Of a stretch of DNA of 64,000 nt, positions 17,216-26,992 are shown piece after piece. The translations under genes and the position numbers were made by a program. The notes under the pieces were generated by a model, which did not search any database, had not been told where the DNA came from, and saw only the letters and a program-made list of their open reading frames with translations. Source of the stretch: Meridianimaribacter flavus (GTDB lineage Bacteria; Bacteroidota; Bacteroidia; Flavobacteriales; Flavobacteriaceae); the NCBI RefSeq assembly GCF_004366715.1, contig NZ_SOQZ01000003.1, positions 191,001 through 255,000 of the forward strand. The letters are read 5' to 3'. The first letter of the stretch is position 1. Every line of letters starts with the position of its first letter.

Positions 17216-17956
17216 TTGAAACGACACATTCCTAACCTTGTTACGCTTCTGAATTTATTTTGTGGCGCTGTTGCTGTGATTTTTGCAGTGCATAACAATT
17301 TTGTAACTGCTGCAGTATTTGTTTTCTTAGGAATTTTCTTTGACTTTTTTGATGGGCTTTTAGCCCGAAAACTCAATGTGCAAAGTGAAATAGGACTTCA
17401 GCTAGACTCTTTGGCTGATATGGTAACTAGCGGATTGGTACCTGGAATTATCATGTTTAAACTATTGGCTTTAAGTATGAGCGGTTCTGGTTTTTATGAG
17501 CCTACAAGAGATTGGACTTCTGCAATGCATTGGTATGACTTAAACGTGTCGCCTTTTGCGTTTTTTGGGTTGTTGATTACTTTGGCTTCAGGGTATCGCT
17601 TGGCGAAATTTAATGTGGATGAAGACCAGCAAACCTATTTTAAAGGTTTACCAACACCTGCCAATGCCTTATTGATTGTTTCACTGCCATTGATTATGGA
17701 GTTTCAAAATCATTCGTTTTTAAACGCTGTGATTCTTAATCCTTGGTTTTTATTGGTGCTGACAGTTGTAAGTAGCTACTTGCTTGTATGTAACCTAAAA
17801 CTCTTTGCGCTAAAATTTAAGGATTGGAGTTTTAAAAATAATAGTGTACGCTATGTCTTTATTATTTTAAGCGCTGTGTTGTTAATTGTTTTGCAGTTTG
17901 CAGCAATACCACTGATTATAGCTTTATATATTTTAGTTTCTCTATTCACTAAATAA
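17216..17956 (+). CDS. pssA: CDP-diacylglycerol--serine O-phosphatidyltransferase
   Basis: 246 aa, membrane enzyme that makes phosphatidylserine from CDP-diacylglycerol and serine, the precursor of phosphatidylethanolamine. The CDP-alcohol phosphatidyltransferase motif is complete: DGLLARKL, then GLQLDSLAD, matching DGxxARx8Gx3Dx3D around residues 45-70. Six to eight hydrophobic segments. The start is TTG (17216), giving MKRHIPNLVTLLNLFCG, the usual N-terminus of the family. The next gene follows after 11 bases, so co-transcription with the TerC-like gene is likely. Confidence 0.92.
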   Translation: MKRHIPNLVTLLNLFCGAVAVIFAVHNNFVTAAVFVFLGIFFDFFDGLLARKLNVQSEIGLQLDSLADMVTSGLVPGIIMFKLLALSMSGSGFYEPTRDWTSAMHWYDLNVSPFAFFGLLITLASGYRLAKFNVDEDQQTYFKGLPTPANALLIVSLPLIMEFQNHSFLNAVILNPWFLLVLTVVSSYLLVCNLKLFALKFKDWSFKNNSVRYVFIILSAVLLIVLQFAAIPLIIALYILVSLFTK

Positions 17957-17967
17957 CCTCATTTACT

Positions 17968-18798
17968 ATGCTTGAAAATATTTTTACCCTTTTAATGCTT
18001 GTGATGTTGCAAGCTGTACTTGGATTTGATAATCTTTTATACATTTCGTTAGAGTCTAAAAAAGCACCAGAACAAGATAGAAAGCGCGTAAGAAAAGTAG
18101 GGATTTTAATAGCTATAGGGTTACGTATTGTGCTGTTGTTTTTGTTGGTGTCGCTTATTGATTATTTTCAAGAACCATTTTCGTTTTTAACAGGAGACTT
18201 TAAAGATGTTGCTGAGTTTGCATTTAATGGTCATAGTTTAATTGTCTTAATAGGAGGTGGGTTTATCATCTATACTGCTATTAAAGAAATATGGCATATG
18301 ATTTCTAAGCACGATTTAACACAAGATGTTGATGCTGCTAATTCCAATCGTAGTAAATCTGCCAATGCTGCCATAGTGAGTATTGTGTTAATGAACTTAG
18401 TGTTTTCTTTTGATTCTATTTTAGCTGCTATTGGTTTAACCAGTGATATTGAAAATCCTACTACAGCCTTTATTATCATGGCTATTGCTATTGTGATAAG
18501 TGGATTGCTAATGCTTATTTTAGCGGATAAGATTTCGGCGTTTTTGGCAAAAAACAGAATGTACGAAGTACTTGGATTGTTCATACTATTTATAGTTGGT
18601 ATCATGCTAGTTACCGAAGGCGGTCATTTGGCACACATTAAATTGTTTGGAAACGAAATAGTACCAATGAGTAAAACAACTTTCTATTTTGTATTGGCTG
18701 TTTTGGTTATTGTAGATGTGGTTCAAGGTCGTTATCAAAAGAAGTTATTAGCTGAAAGCCAGCATGCTAAAATGAAACAAGGTGAAGGGTCGCATTAA
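17968..18798 (+). CDS. TerC family integral membrane protein
   Basis: 276 aa with about eight hydrophobic helices. VLGFDNLLYISLESKK near residue 17 and MNLVFSFDSILAAIGL near residue 140 are the two inverted family motifs; the Asp residues in FDN and FDS are the conserved membrane acids thought to bind a metal ion. Members have been tied to tellurite resistance, manganese export and membrane protein metallation; which applies here is not decidable. It lies 11 bases after pssA and overlaps the next small membrane gene by 17 bases. Confidence 0.85.
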   Translation: MLENIFTLLMLVMLQAVLGFDNLLYISLESKKAPEQDRKRVRKVGILIAIGLRIVLLFLLVSLIDYFQEPFSFLTGDFKDVAEFAFNGHSLIVLIGGGFIIYTAIKEIWHMISKHDLTQDVDAANSNRSKSANAAIVSIVLMNLVFSFDSILAAIGLTSDIENPTTAFIIMAIAIVISGLLMLILADKISAFLAKNRMYEVLGLFILFIVGIMLVTEGGHLAHIKLFGNEIVPMSKTTFYFVLAVLVIVDVVQGRYQKKLLAESQHAKMKQGEGSH

Positions 18799-19090
18799 CA
18801 TTAAGTACTTTGTTAAGCTGTTTTTAATTGTAGTTTTAACAGTGGTTGTTATACAAGTCCTTCACTTATTAACATCTAATAGTAGTGCTCTAGCAGGAAG
18901 TTTTATAGAAACTCTCTTGGGTTATCTTGTTACACTAACGAGTTTGCCATTGCGCTTGATGGATAGGAGCTATCCGTTTTATGCTATGGGAAGTACATGG
19001 AAAGTTTTATTGCTAGTGTTTATCAACCTACTATTACAAACTACGCTTTTGTATGTGTTATTAAAGACAGTGTTTAAGAAAGGGAAATAA
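18782..19090 (+). CDS. Small two-helix membrane protein of unknown function
   Basis: 102 aa with GTG start (18782) inside the end of the TerC-like gene; two strong membrane helices (about residues 7-28 and 78-97) and a short hydrophobic middle. Nothing recognisable beyond that. Coding is supported by the frame running to the exact convergent boundary with lptB and by the 17-base overlap suggesting translational coupling with the TerC-like gene. Function unknown. Confidence 0.6.
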   Translation: MKGRINIKYFVKLFLIVVLTVVVIQVLHLLTSNSSALAGSFIETLLGYLVTLTSLPLRLMDRSYPFYAMGSTWKVLLLVFINLLLQTTLLYVLLKTVFKKGK

Positions 19091-19831
19091 TTAAAACTCC
19101 AATCGTTTTTTACGAAGCTCAAAGTTTTGCCCTAGATACACTTTACGTACCATTTCGTCTGCAGCTAAGTCTTCAGGGATACCAGCTTTAAGAATACTAC
19201 CTTCAAACATTAAATAGGTTCTGTCAGTAATCGCTAAAGTTTCTTGTACGTTATGGTCGGTAATAAGGATACCAATATTTTTTTTGGTTAATTGGGCTAC
19301 AATACGTTGTATGTCCTCAACCGCAACAGGGTCAACACCTGCAAAAGGTTCATCTAATAAAATGAAATTTGGGTCGGTTGCTAAAGCTCTTGCAATTTCG
19401 GTTCTACGACGCTCACCACCAGAGAGTAAGTCGCCTCGGTTTTTTCTAATATGTCCTAAACCAAACTCTTCAATTAAGGATTCCATTTTAAGATGTTGCT
19501 CTTTTTTGCTAAGCTTGGTGAGTTGTAACACACTTAAAATATTATCTTCAATACTCAATTTTCTAAATACTGAAGCTTCTTGTGCTAGATACCCAATTCC
19601 GTTTTGAGCCCTTTTGTACATTGGGTATTTGGTGATGTCAGTGTTTTCTAAATAAATAGTTCCACCATTAGGTTTTATCAACCCAACAATCATATAAAAG
19701 GATGTGGTTTTACCAGCTCCATTAGGTCCTAAAAGACCTACGATTTCACCTTGATTAACTTCAAGGGACACATCTTTTACCACGCGACGTCCATTATAGG
19801 ACTTCATTAAATTTTCGGCTCTTAATTTCAC
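19091..19831 (-). CDS. lptB: LPS export system ATP-binding protein LptB
   Basis: 246 aa. ABC ATPase with Walker [11 protein letters not shown]-loop YLAQEASVF, signature LSGGERRR, Walker [14 protein letters not shown] and switch His in ITDHNV, all typical of LptB, which powers lipopolysaccharide extraction from the inner membrane by LptFG. The frame is open to 19915, but GTG at 19831 is preferred: it gives [18 protein letters not shown], the standard family start, and removes a 58-base overlap with the upstream glycosyltransferase. The LptF/G/C/A partners are not in the window. KdsD, five genes upstream on the same strand, serves the same pathway. Confidence 0.93.
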   Translation of the reverse strand: MKLRAENLMKSYNGRRVVKDVSLEVNQGEIVGLLGPNGAGKTTSFYMIVGLIKPNGGTIYLENTDITKYPMYKRAQNGIGYLAQEASVFRKLSIEDNILSVLQLTKLSKKEQHLKMESLIEEFGLGHIRKNRGDLLSGGERRRTEIARALATDPNFILLDEPFAGVDPVAVEDIQRIVAQLTKKNIGILITDHNVQETLAITDRTYLMFEGSILKAGIPEDLAADEMVRKVYLGQNFELRKKRLEF

Positions 19832-19857
19832 AGGCTTAACATTTTGAACACTGTTTA

Positions 19858-20676
19858 CTATGACGGCAAACTTACGATTTTTAATTTGATTAGTACACGT
19901 TGTACTAAACTCCAAAAGTTACCAAAACGTATTTGAAGGTTTGATTTTAACTCAATTTTAGGGTCTATTGCAAAATCAGAAGATGTAAATGTATTGGTTT
20001 CAGGATACTGTAGTTTTTCAGCATTTGAAATGTTTTCTTGATGCACCAGTTGAATCCAAAGGCGCTTAGTGTTGATTTGAATAGATGGTACCTCACTCCA
20101 CAAATTATGACGCCTGCTTAATACCGTTTTAAAATTGGCTTTAGCTTCAATTAAACTTATAAAAGCATTACCTACATAATGCATCTTTCGAAGGGTAGGT
20201 TTTTTATTTTGCTTTAAGATAAGTTGATAACCTTCAGTGCAGTCGATAGTTAACTGTTTTTGAGGTTTAAAATGTAATTGAATAGTATCTACAAAGGTGT
20301 TATGGATCGCATCATCATTATCTAAACGTGTTGTGATAAGGTGTGTGTCCGTTTCAAGTAACGACTGATTTATAGTGTTAGAAATAGTTTCAGAAAATTG
20401 TTCTTGACCATCAATGTAGAGCAGCTGAATATTACTATATGTATTAGCAATAGCCTCAATCTTTTGCTTATAAACTTCAGGTGTTTTTGTATCAAAACAC
20501 AGTAACCAAACAAAGTTTTGATTGGTTTGCTGTTGTACAGAAGGTAAGCAATAGGTTTCAAAAAGCTGAAATCGATTAGCTAACCAAGTTTCAGAAAGCA
20601 CATCATCACCATGTTTTGTTACAGACCATTCTTTAAGCCTTAAATTAAAACGTGTGATGATAAAGTGCTTAAACAT
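19858..20676 (-). CDS. Putative rhamnosyltransferase-like glycosyltransferase
   Basis: 272 aa, no signal peptide. [14 protein letters not shown] at the start, [33 protein letters not shown] and [13 protein letters not shown] (a DxD-like acidic cluster after an RxD) match the 'putative rhamnosyl transferase' family found near other genes of Bacteroidota. Substrate unknown; the lptB neighbour, 26 bases downstream, suggests a link to lipopolysaccharide, but this is context only. Confidence 0.7.
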   Translation of the reverse strand: MFKHFIITRFNLRLKEWSVTKHGDDVLSETWLANRFQLFETYCLPSVQQQTNQNFVWLLCFDTKTPEVYKQKIEAIANTYSNIQLLYIDGQEQFSETISNTINQSLLETDTHLITTRLDNDDAIHNTFVDTIQLHFKPQKQLTIDCTEGYQLILKQNKKPTLRKMHYVGNAFISLIEAKANFKTVLSRRHNLWSEVPSIQINTKRLWIQLVHQENISNAEKLQYPETNTFTSSDFAIDPKIELKSNLQIRFGNFWSLVQRVLIKLKIVSLPS

Positions 20677-20686
20677 TGGTCGCTAA

Positions 20687-21034
20687 TTAGTTTTGTGCTT
20701 CTAAAGCATCCCAAAATTCATATGCTCTTCGCAAATGAGGAATAACAATAGTGCCACCAACCAGCGTAGAAATGCTTAAAGCTTCAACTACTTCAGCTTT
20801 GCTTAAACCAGCTTCGTGACAGGATTGTAAATGGTATTTGATGCAATCGTCACAACGTAATACAGTAGAGGCTACCAAGCCCAAAAGCTCTTTGGTTTTT
20901 ACATCCAAAGCACCTTCAGAAAAGGCATTGGTATCTAGGTTAAAAATACGTTTTATGATTTTGTTGTTGTCAGCAAGTATGGCATCGTTCATTCTAGAAC
21001 GATAGTCATTAAATTCTTTAATTATATCAGACAT
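20687..21034 (-). CDS. Carboxymuconolactone decarboxylase / AhpD-like protein
   Basis: 115 aa, almost entirely helical. LRCDDCIKYHLQSCHEAGLS contains CxxCxxxH, the redox-active pair and His of AhpD-type alkylhydroperoxidases, so a thiol-peroxidase or disulfide role is likelier than a true decarboxylase. The start overlaps the 3' end of tatC by 8 bases. The tatC/CMD pairing looks like a normal translationally coupled operon; the physiological substrate is unknown. Confidence 0.85.
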   Translation of the reverse strand: MSDIIKEFNDYRSRMNDAILADNNKIIKRIFNLDTNAFSEGALDVKTKELLGLVASTVLRCDDCIKYHLQSCHEAGLSKAEVVEALSISTLVGGTIVIPHLRRAYEFWDALEAQN

Positions 21035-21848
21035 GTTTTGCTTTTTTATTTTGTTTTCTTACCACAAATTTTGAAATGTATATACTTACTTGGTACAGTA
21101 TTAATATAGGAATAGCCACAATTACCTGACTTGTAATATCAGGAGGTGTTATGATTGCCGAAAGGATTAATACAATAACTAAGGCAAACTTGCGGTATTT
21201 TTTAAGGAACTCAGGTGTAACCAACCCTATTTTTGTTAGGAAATAAATAAGAATAGGTAATTCAAAAATAAAACCAGACGCCAAAGATGATGAGCGTACC
21301 AAAGAGATATAAGAACTAATATCTATCTCGTTTGAAATTTGCTGACTTACTGTATAGGTTCCTAAAAAGTTAATAGATAAAGGTGTTACAATATAATATC
21401 CAAAAAGGACACCAATAAAGAATAGTAAGGAGGCAATAATTATAAACCCTCTAGAATGTTTGCGTTCGTTTTCATGAAGTCCAGGACTTATAAATTTCCA
21501 GAATTGATAGATTACAAACGGAAATGCAATAACCAAACCAGCATAAATAGATGTCCAAATGTGAGCAGAGAATTGTCCGCCCATGGTTCTGTTTTGAATA
21601 ATAAACGGAAACTCATCAGCACAAAACGTGGTGTCAACACCTACAAAGGTTGAAATGTCACAAAGTATTCTATAGGTAGGAAAGCTCATTTGTTTAGGAC
21701 CAAAAATGATGGTTTCAAAAATGAATCCTTTAAAAATAAAAGCCACCACACCAGCAATTAATATTGCTACTATAGCTCTAATTATATGCCATCTTAAATC
21801 TTCAAGATGATCAAGAAATGACATTTCATTGATGTTCTTTTTTGCCAT
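21027..21848 (-). CDS. tatC: Sec-independent (twin-arginine) translocase subunit TatC
   Basis: 273 aa with six hydrophobic helices. MSFLDHLEDLRWHIIRAIVAI gives the conserved N-terminal HLEELR-type motif, and FPFVIYQFWKFISPGLHENERK is the conserved first cytoplasmic/periplasmic loop region that binds twin-arginine signals. It moves folded cofactor proteins across the inner membrane together with TatA, not seen in this window. A one-base overlap with kdsD upstream (TAATG) suggests coupled translation. Confidence 0.94.
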   Translation of the reverse strand: MAKKNINEMSFLDHLEDLRWHIIRAIVAILIAGVVAFIFKGFIFETIIFGPKQMSFPTYRILCDISTFVGVDTTFCADEFPFIIQNRTMGGQFSAHIWTSIYAGLVIAFPFVIYQFWKFISPGLHENERKHSRGFIIIASLLFFIGVLFGYYIVTPLSINFLGTYTVSQQISNEIDISSYISLVRSSSLASGFIFELPILIYFLTKIGLVTPEFLKKYRKFALVIVLILSAIITPPDITSQVIVAIPILILYQVSIYISKFVVRKQNKKAKHV

Positions 21849-22813
21849 TAGATAATTCCTTCTTTGATGAGGTCGTGTAGATGTACAACTCCAGCATATT
21901 TACCTTTATGTTCTACTAAAAGTTGAGAAATACCGTATTCTTCCATAACTTCCATAGCATCAACAGCCATTGCGTTTTCATCAATACGTTTTGGATTGCT
22001 GCTCATAATATCTTTTGCGGTTAATCCAGAAAACGAATCGGTTTTGGTAAGCATACGTCTTAAGTCACCATCAGTAATAATACCTACAATTTTGTGGTCT
22101 TCTACCACAGCAGTTACACCAAGCATTTTTTCAGAAATTTCAACAATAACTTCTTTTACATTAGTATTGAGTGTTACCTGAGGTTTTTGGTTAACCGAAG
22201 ACAAATCGCTTACTCTTAAGTAGAGTCGTTTACCAAGAGCTCCTCCAGGATGGTATTTTGCAAAATCTTTACTTGAGAATCCTCGTAATTCTAATAGGCA
22301 AATCGCTAAAGCATCACCAATAACTAATTGCGCAGTGGTACTGGTTGTAGGTGCTAGGTTATTTGGACAAGCTTCCTGCTCTACATAAGCATTTAAAATA
22401 TAATCGGCTTGTTGTGCTAAAAATGAGGTGTTATTACCAGTAATGGCAATCATTTTATTTTTTGCATTCTTAATAAGTGGTACCAACACCTTAATTTCTG
22501 GTGTGTTTCCACTTTTAGAAATACAAATCACCACATCGTCTTCAAGAATTAAACCTAAATCACCATGAATAGCATCGGCAGCATGCATAAAAACTGCAGG
22601 AGTTCCTGTAGAGTTTAAAGTGGCTACAATTTTATTAGCGATAATGGCACTTTTACCAATACCTGTAATAATTATACGTCCTTTGGAGTTATATATAAGT
22701 TCAACTGCATTTGCAAAGTCATCGTCAAGTAAATTACTTAAATTAGCGATAGCATTTTGCTCAATAGCGATTGTTTTTTTTGCAGTATTAAGGATAGAAT
22801 CTTTAATGTTCAA
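21848..22813 (-). CDS. kdsD: Arabinose-5-phosphate isomerase (KpsF/GutQ family)
   Basis: 321 aa. N-terminal SIS sugar-isomerase domain (residues about 30-180) with IIITGIGKSAIIANKI, ISKSGNTPEI and HAADAIHGDLG (catalytic His region), then two CBS domains (about 205-320). It interconverts ribulose-5-phosphate and arabinose-5-phosphate, the first step to Kdo for lipopolysaccharide. It leads the minus-strand run kdsD-tatC-CMD-GT-lptB. The intergenic space to recQ (divergent) is 87 bases. Confidence 0.93.
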   Translation of the reverse strand: MNIKDSILNTAKKTIAIEQNAIANLSNLLDDDFANAVELIYNSKGRIIITGIGKSAIIANKIVATLNSTGTPAVFMHAADAIHGDLGLILEDDVVICISKSGNTPEIKVLVPLIKNAKNKMIAITGNNTSFLAQQADYILNAYVEQEACPNNLAPTTSTTAQLVIGDALAICLLELRGFSSKDFAKYHPGGALGKRLYLRVSDLSSVNQKPQVTLNTNVKEVIVEISEKMLGVTAVVEDHKIVGIITDGDLRRMLTKTDSFSGLTAKDIMSSNPKRIDENAMAVDAMEVMEEYGISQLLVEHKGKYAGVVHLHDLIKEGII

Positions 22814-22900
22814 AATTTATTAATTTTTGGGTTTGATGCGTCTAAAGAAATTGTTATCTTTATTGTTATGCAAATGTATATAAAATACTAATAGGGATTA

Positions 22901-25102
22901 ATGAGTATAAAAGAAATTGACTTACATTCAGCACTCAAACAATACTTTGGTTTTTCAAAATTTAAAGGGCTTCAAGAGCCTGTAATAAAAAGTATAGTTC
23001 AAGACAACGATACTTTTGTGATTATGCCTACAGGTGGCGGAAAATCACTGTGTTATCAGTTGCCAGCACTTATTAAAGACGGAACAGCAATTATTGTTTC
23101 GCCTTTAATTGCCTTAATGAAAAACCAAGTAGATGCCATAAGAGGTGTGTCGAACGAAGAAGGAATTGCACATGTTTTAAATTCTTCTCTCAATAAAACA
23201 GAAGTTAGAAAAGTAAAAGAAGATATTGTAAATGGAGTTACAAAATTGCTTTATGTAGCGCCCGAATCTTTAACTAAAGAAGAACATGTTGAGTTTTTAA
23301 GGTCTGTACAAATATCATTTATGGCTGTTGATGAAGCCCATTGTATTAGTGAATGGGGACACGATTTTAGACCAGAATACCGAAATTTAAGACACATTAT
23401 AAAACGAATTGGTGATAACATACCTATTATTGGTTTAACAGCAACAGCTACACCTAAGGTACAAGAAGACATCTTAAAGAGTTTAGATATCACCAAAGCC
23501 AATACCTTTAAAGCATCCTTTAATAGACCAAATCTTTTTTACGAAGTACGTCCTAAAACTAAAAGCGTCGATGCCGATATTATTCGATTTATAAAGCAAA
23601 ACGAAGGAAAATCGGGTATTGTATATTGTTTAAGTAGAAAGCGAGTTGAAGAATTAGCACAAGTGCTTCAGGTTAATGGCATAAACGCTGTGCCTTATCA
23701 TGCAGGATTAGACCCAAAAACCAGAGTTAAACATCAGGATATGTTTTTGATGGAAGATGCTGATGTGGTTGTAGCTACTATTGCTTTTGGTATGGGAATT
23801 GACAAACCTGATGTGCGTTTTGTTATTCACCATGATATGCCAAAAAGTATTGAGAGTTATTATCAAGAAACTGGTAGAGCTGGTCGTGATGGTGGTGAAG
23901 GACATTGTTTGGCATTTTATGCTTATAAGGATATTGAGAAACTCGAAAAATTCATGTCAGGTAAACCTGTTGCTGAACAAGAAATTGGACAAGCCTTATT
24001 GCAAGAAGTGGTTGCTTTTGCAGAAAGCTCGGTATCTCGACGAAAATTTATACTGCATTATTTTGGTGAAGAGTTTGACAACGAAACTGGTGAAGGAGGC
24101 GATATGGATGATAATGTGCGTAATCCTAAAAAGCAGCACGAAGCCAAAGAAGATGTTGCAGTGCTTTTAGAGACTGTTGCTAAAACTAACGAGAAGTACA
24201 AGTCTAAGGATTTGGTACATGTACTAACAGGAAAATCCAACGCATTAATTGCTTCGCATAAAACTGATGCGCAAGACTTTTTTGGTGTTGGAAGTCATCA
24301 TGATAAGCGCTATTGGATGGCATTGATACGTCAAGTTTTGGTGGCTGGTTATCTTAAAAAAGATATTGAAACCTATGGTGTTTTAAGATTGTCAAATGAA
24401 GGTAAGGACTTTATAAATTCTCCTGTGTCTTTTATGATGACTGAAGACCATGTATTTGATGAAACTACCGATGATAATATTATTACAGCCTCAAAAGGAG
24501 GAGGAGCAGTAGCCGATGAACAGCTAATGGGTTTACTTAAGGATTTAAGAAAACGCAACGCAAAAAAACTTGGAGTACCGCCTTTTGTGATTTTTCAAGA
24601 CCCTTCGTTAGAAGACATGGCTTTAAAATATCCTATTACCTTAGACGAATTGAGTAATGTGCATGGTGTTGGAGATGGTAAAGCTAAAAAATACGGAAAG
24701 GATTTTATAGAATTAATCTCAAACTATGTTGAAGAACACGATATCATAAGACCAGATGATATGGTGGTTAAAAGTACAGGTACAAACTCTGCTATAAAAC
24801 TTTATATCATTCAAAACGTGGACAGAAAATTACCTTTAGATGATATTGCTTCAGCAAAAGGGATGGATATGCCAGATTTTATAAAGGAAATGGAAGCTAT
24901 TGTGTATTCAGGGACAAAATTGAATATCAATTATTGGATTGATGAAATTTTAGATGAAGACCAGCAAGAAGAAATCCATGAGTACTTTATGGAGTCTGAA
25001 ACCGATAAAATTTCTGATGCTATTGAAGAGTTTGATGGTGATTATGATGATGAAGAATTACGTCTCTATAGAATTAAGTTTATTAGCGAAGTGGCTAATT
25101 AG
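22901..25102 (+). CDS. recQ: ATP-dependent DNA helicase RecQ, zinc-less variant
   Basis: 733 aa. Superfamily 2 helicase core: motif I MPTGGGKSLCYQLPAL, motif II AVDEAHCISEWGHDFRPEYR, motif VI QETGRAGRDG. The winged-helix RQC region follows and an HRDC domain (DLRKRNAKKLGVPPFVIF) lies around residues 540-610, with a further 120-residue tail. Odd point: where E. coli RecQ has four zinc-binding Cys, this protein reads SRRKFILHYFGEEF then NETGEGGDMDDNVRNPKK, with no Cys at all. The fold may be kept by other contacts. Start MSIKEIDLHSALKQYFGFS is typical. Repairs and restarts forks by unwinding. Confidence 0.93.
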   Translation: MSIKEIDLHSALKQYFGFSKFKGLQEPVIKSIVQDNDTFVIMPTGGGKSLCYQLPALIKDGTAIIVSPLIALMKNQVDAIRGVSNEEGIAHVLNSSLNKTEVRKVKEDIVNGVTKLLYVAPESLTKEEHVEFLRSVQISFMAVDEAHCISEWGHDFRPEYRNLRHIIKRIGDNIPIIGLTATATPKVQEDILKSLDITKANTFKASFNRPNLFYEVRPKTKSVDADIIRFIKQNEGKSGIVYCLSRKRVEELAQVLQVNGINAVPYHAGLDPKTRVKHQDMFLMEDADVVVATIAFGMGIDKPDVRFVIHHDMPKSIESYYQETGRAGRDGGEGHCLAFYAYKDIEKLEKFMSGKPVAEQEIGQALLQEVVAFAESSVSRRKFILHYFGEEFDNETGEGGDMDDNVRNPKKQHEAKEDVAVLLETVAKTNEKYKSKDLVHVLTGKSNALIASHKTDAQDFFGVGSHHDKRYWMALIRQVLVAGYLKKDIETYGVLRLSNEGKDFINSPVSFMMTEDHVFDETTDDNIITASKGGGAVADEQLMGLLKDLRKRNAKKLGVPPFVIFQDPSLEDMALKYPITLDELSNVHGVGDGKAKKYGKDFIELISNYVEEHDIIRPDDMVVKSTGTNSAIKLYIIQNVDRKLPLDDIASAKGMDMPDFIKEMEAIVYSGTKLNINYWIDEILDEDQQEEIHEYFMESETDKISDAIEEFDGDYDDEELRLYRIKFISEVAN

Positions 25103-25211
25103 TTTTTAGTTACTAGTTTTTTGTCTGTAGCAATTAATTCTTTGTTTTAGAATAGATTAACATTTGCTTTAATCTTCTCACTTCTTGCTTCGTACTTCGC
25201 ACATACTTTTT

Positions 25212-25219
25212 TATCTTTG
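25212..25219 (+). promoter_or_regulatory. -7 promoter element before the prolyl isomerase
   Basis: TATCTTTG is a perfect TAnnTTTG match, 23 bases before the start codon, with a TTG about 24 bases upstream (25185) as a slightly distant -33 candidate. Expected transcription start is about 5-8 bases after the element. Confidence 0.55.
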
Positions 25220-25242
25220 CACCTCATTTAAAATAAAATAGC

Positions 25243-26175
25243 ATGCAAGACGGTTTATACGCAAAATTTAATACCTCAAAAGGCGAGATAGTAGTCGCAT
25301 TAGAATATCAAAAAACACCAGGAACAGTTGGTAATTTTGTAGCATTAGCTGAAGGAAACTTAGAAAACTCAGTAAAACCACAAGGAACACCTTATTATAA
25401 CGGATTAAAATTTCATAGAGTGATTCCAGATTTTATGATTCAAGGTGGTTGCCCACAAGGTACAGGTTCAGGGAATCCTGGATACCAGTTTGACGACGAG
25501 TTTCACCCAGATTTAAAGCACGATGGACCAGGAGTATTGTCTATGGCAAACGCAGGACCAGGAACAAACGGAAGTCAGTTTTTTATCACTCATGTTGAAA
25601 CACCTTGGTTAGATAACAATCACACTGTGTTTGGTAAAGTGGTAGAAGGACAAGATGTAGTAGATGCTATTGCACAAGGTGACGAAATTAATACTTTAGA
25701 GATTGTAAGAGTTGGAGCTGATGCTGAAAACTTTAATGCTGTTGAAGCGTTTAGAACATTTGAAGGTGCAAGAGAAAAACGTTTAGCTGCTGAACGTGAA
25801 GCTGCAAAAGCTGAGCTAGATAAATTAGCTGCTGGTTTTGATGAAACTAAAAGCGGTTTAAGATATCAAATCATTCAAAAAGGAAACGGAAAAGCTGCTG
25901 AAGCTGGTAAAATGGTATCAGTACATTATAAAGGTCAGTTAGCCGATGGTACTGTGTTTGATTCTTCATACAAGCGTAACCAACCGTTAGATTTTCAAGT
26001 AGGAGTAGGACAAGTTATTCCTGGTTGGGATGAAGGTATTTGCTTATTAAACGTTGGTGATAAAGCACGTTTAGTAATACCTAGCGATCTTGGTTATGGT
26101 AGTAGAGGAGCAGGTGGAGTTATACCTCCAAACGCTACTTTAGTGTTTGATGTAGAATTGATGGACGTAAAGTAG
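25243..26175 (+). CDS. Two-domain peptidylprolyl isomerase: cyclophilin fused to FKBP
   Basis: 310 aa, cytoplasmic (no signal peptide). Residues about 5-160 form a cyclophilin: [13 protein letters not shown] with the catalytic Arg and Phe, [12 protein letters not shown] and the [12 protein letters not shown] end. A charged helical linker ([19 protein letters not shown]) leads to a C-terminal FKBP domain with [30 protein letters not shown] and [18 protein letters not shown]. Both halves keep their active-site residues. The cyclophilin-first dual immunophilin is a known layout in Flavobacteria. A monocistronic gene with promoter upstream and hairpin terminator downstream. Confidence 0.93.
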   Translation: MQDGLYAKFNTSKGEIVVALEYQKTPGTVGNFVALAEGNLENSVKPQGTPYYNGLKFHRVIPDFMIQGGCPQGTGSGNPGYQFDDEFHPDLKHDGPGVLSMANAGPGTNGSQFFITHVETPWLDNNHTVFGKVVEGQDVVDAIAQGDEINTLEIVRVGADAENFNAVEAFRTFEGAREKRLAAEREAAKAELDKLAAGFDETKSGLRYQIIQKGNGKAAEAGKMVSVHYKGQLADGTVFDSSYKRNQPLDFQVGVGQVIPGWDEGICLLNVGDKARLVIPSDLGYGSRGAGGVIPPNATLVFDVELMDVK

Positions 26176-26221
26176 ATTGCCACTTTTTACAGTAAACACG
26201 TAACAATACATTAAAAAAATC

Positions 26222-26249
26222 GTCTCATTTATAAATGAGACTTTTTTTT
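26222..26249 (+). terminator. Rho-independent terminator after the prolyl isomerase
   Basis: Perfect palindrome GTCTCATTTATAAATGAGAC followed by eight Ts, 46 bases after the stop codon. Confidence 0.85.
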
Positions 26250-26287
26250 GCTCTGGTCTCAACTAATAACCAATCCAACCAACTATT

Positions 26288-26992
26288 ATGAAACGTAATA
26301 CACTATTTCTTTTACTTACAGTAATTCTTCTAAGTGCGTGTTCTAAAAACGTCAAATTTTCTCCAGAATTTAAAGCGCAAACTACAGGACGTTATTTGTA
26401 TCATGATAATGATGTAATTGACGTCTTCTATAAAGACAATGCCATATATTTTAATTGGCGTGAAGGTGTTATAAAGCCTGTCGTAATGGATAGCAATGAG
26501 TTTTTTGTAAGTGATTTGTATGCTAAGTTGAGGTTTGTAAAACACCCAGAAACCGAGGTGTTTTACCTATCTGAAATTTCAAAGGACAATGAAGATTTAA
26601 TTACTTATGATTTTATAAAAGTTGCAGATGACTACAAAACACCACGTATGCACTTAAAAGATAAAGAATACAAACAAGCGGTTGAAGGTTTTCTTGCAAT
26701 GAAGAAAAAAGATTCCACTAAAGATGTGGTTAATGAAGGTGAAATTAATCAACTTGGTTATCGCTTAATTAACGATAAAAAATACGACGATGCTATAGAA
26801 GTTTTAAAAATGAATGTGGTTATGTTTCCTGAAAGTTCAAATGTGTATGATAGTTTAGGTGAAGCATATTTAAGTGCAGGTGATAGTGCGCAAGCCTATA
26901 AAAACTACAAAATTGCGTTTGAAATGAATCCTCGTAATACGAGAGCACAAAACATTGCCGAAACACTTATTAAGTATCAAGATTCTTTGTAA
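26288..26992 (+). CDS. Lipoprotein with C-terminal TPR-like repeats, unknown function
   Basis: 234 aa with a lipoprotein signal (LLLTVILLSACSKN, Cys 18). The middle is beta-rich and carries no family I recognise (YLYHDNDVIDVFYKDN). From about residue 155 the sequence becomes helical with YDDAIEVLKMN, NVYDSLGEAYLSAGDSAQAYKNYKIAFEMNP, two TPR units. Probably outer-membrane anchored and used for protein contacts. Single gene. Confidence 0.75.
   Translation: MKRNTLFLLLTVILLSACSKNVKFSPEFKAQTTGRYLYHDNDVIDVFYKDNAIYFNWREGVIKPVVMDSNEFFVSDLYAKLRFVKHPETEVFYLSEISKDNEDLITYDFIKVADDYKTPRMHLKDKEYKQAVEGFLAMKKKDSTKDVVNEGEINQLGYRLINDKKYDDAIEVLKMNVVMFPESSNVYDSLGEAYLSAGDSAQAYKNYKIAFEMNPRNTRAQNIAETLIKYQDSL

Noticed and set aside
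19832-19915. Longer lptB N-terminus
   Set aside because: It overlaps the glycosyltransferase upstream and adds 28 residues not typical of LptB.
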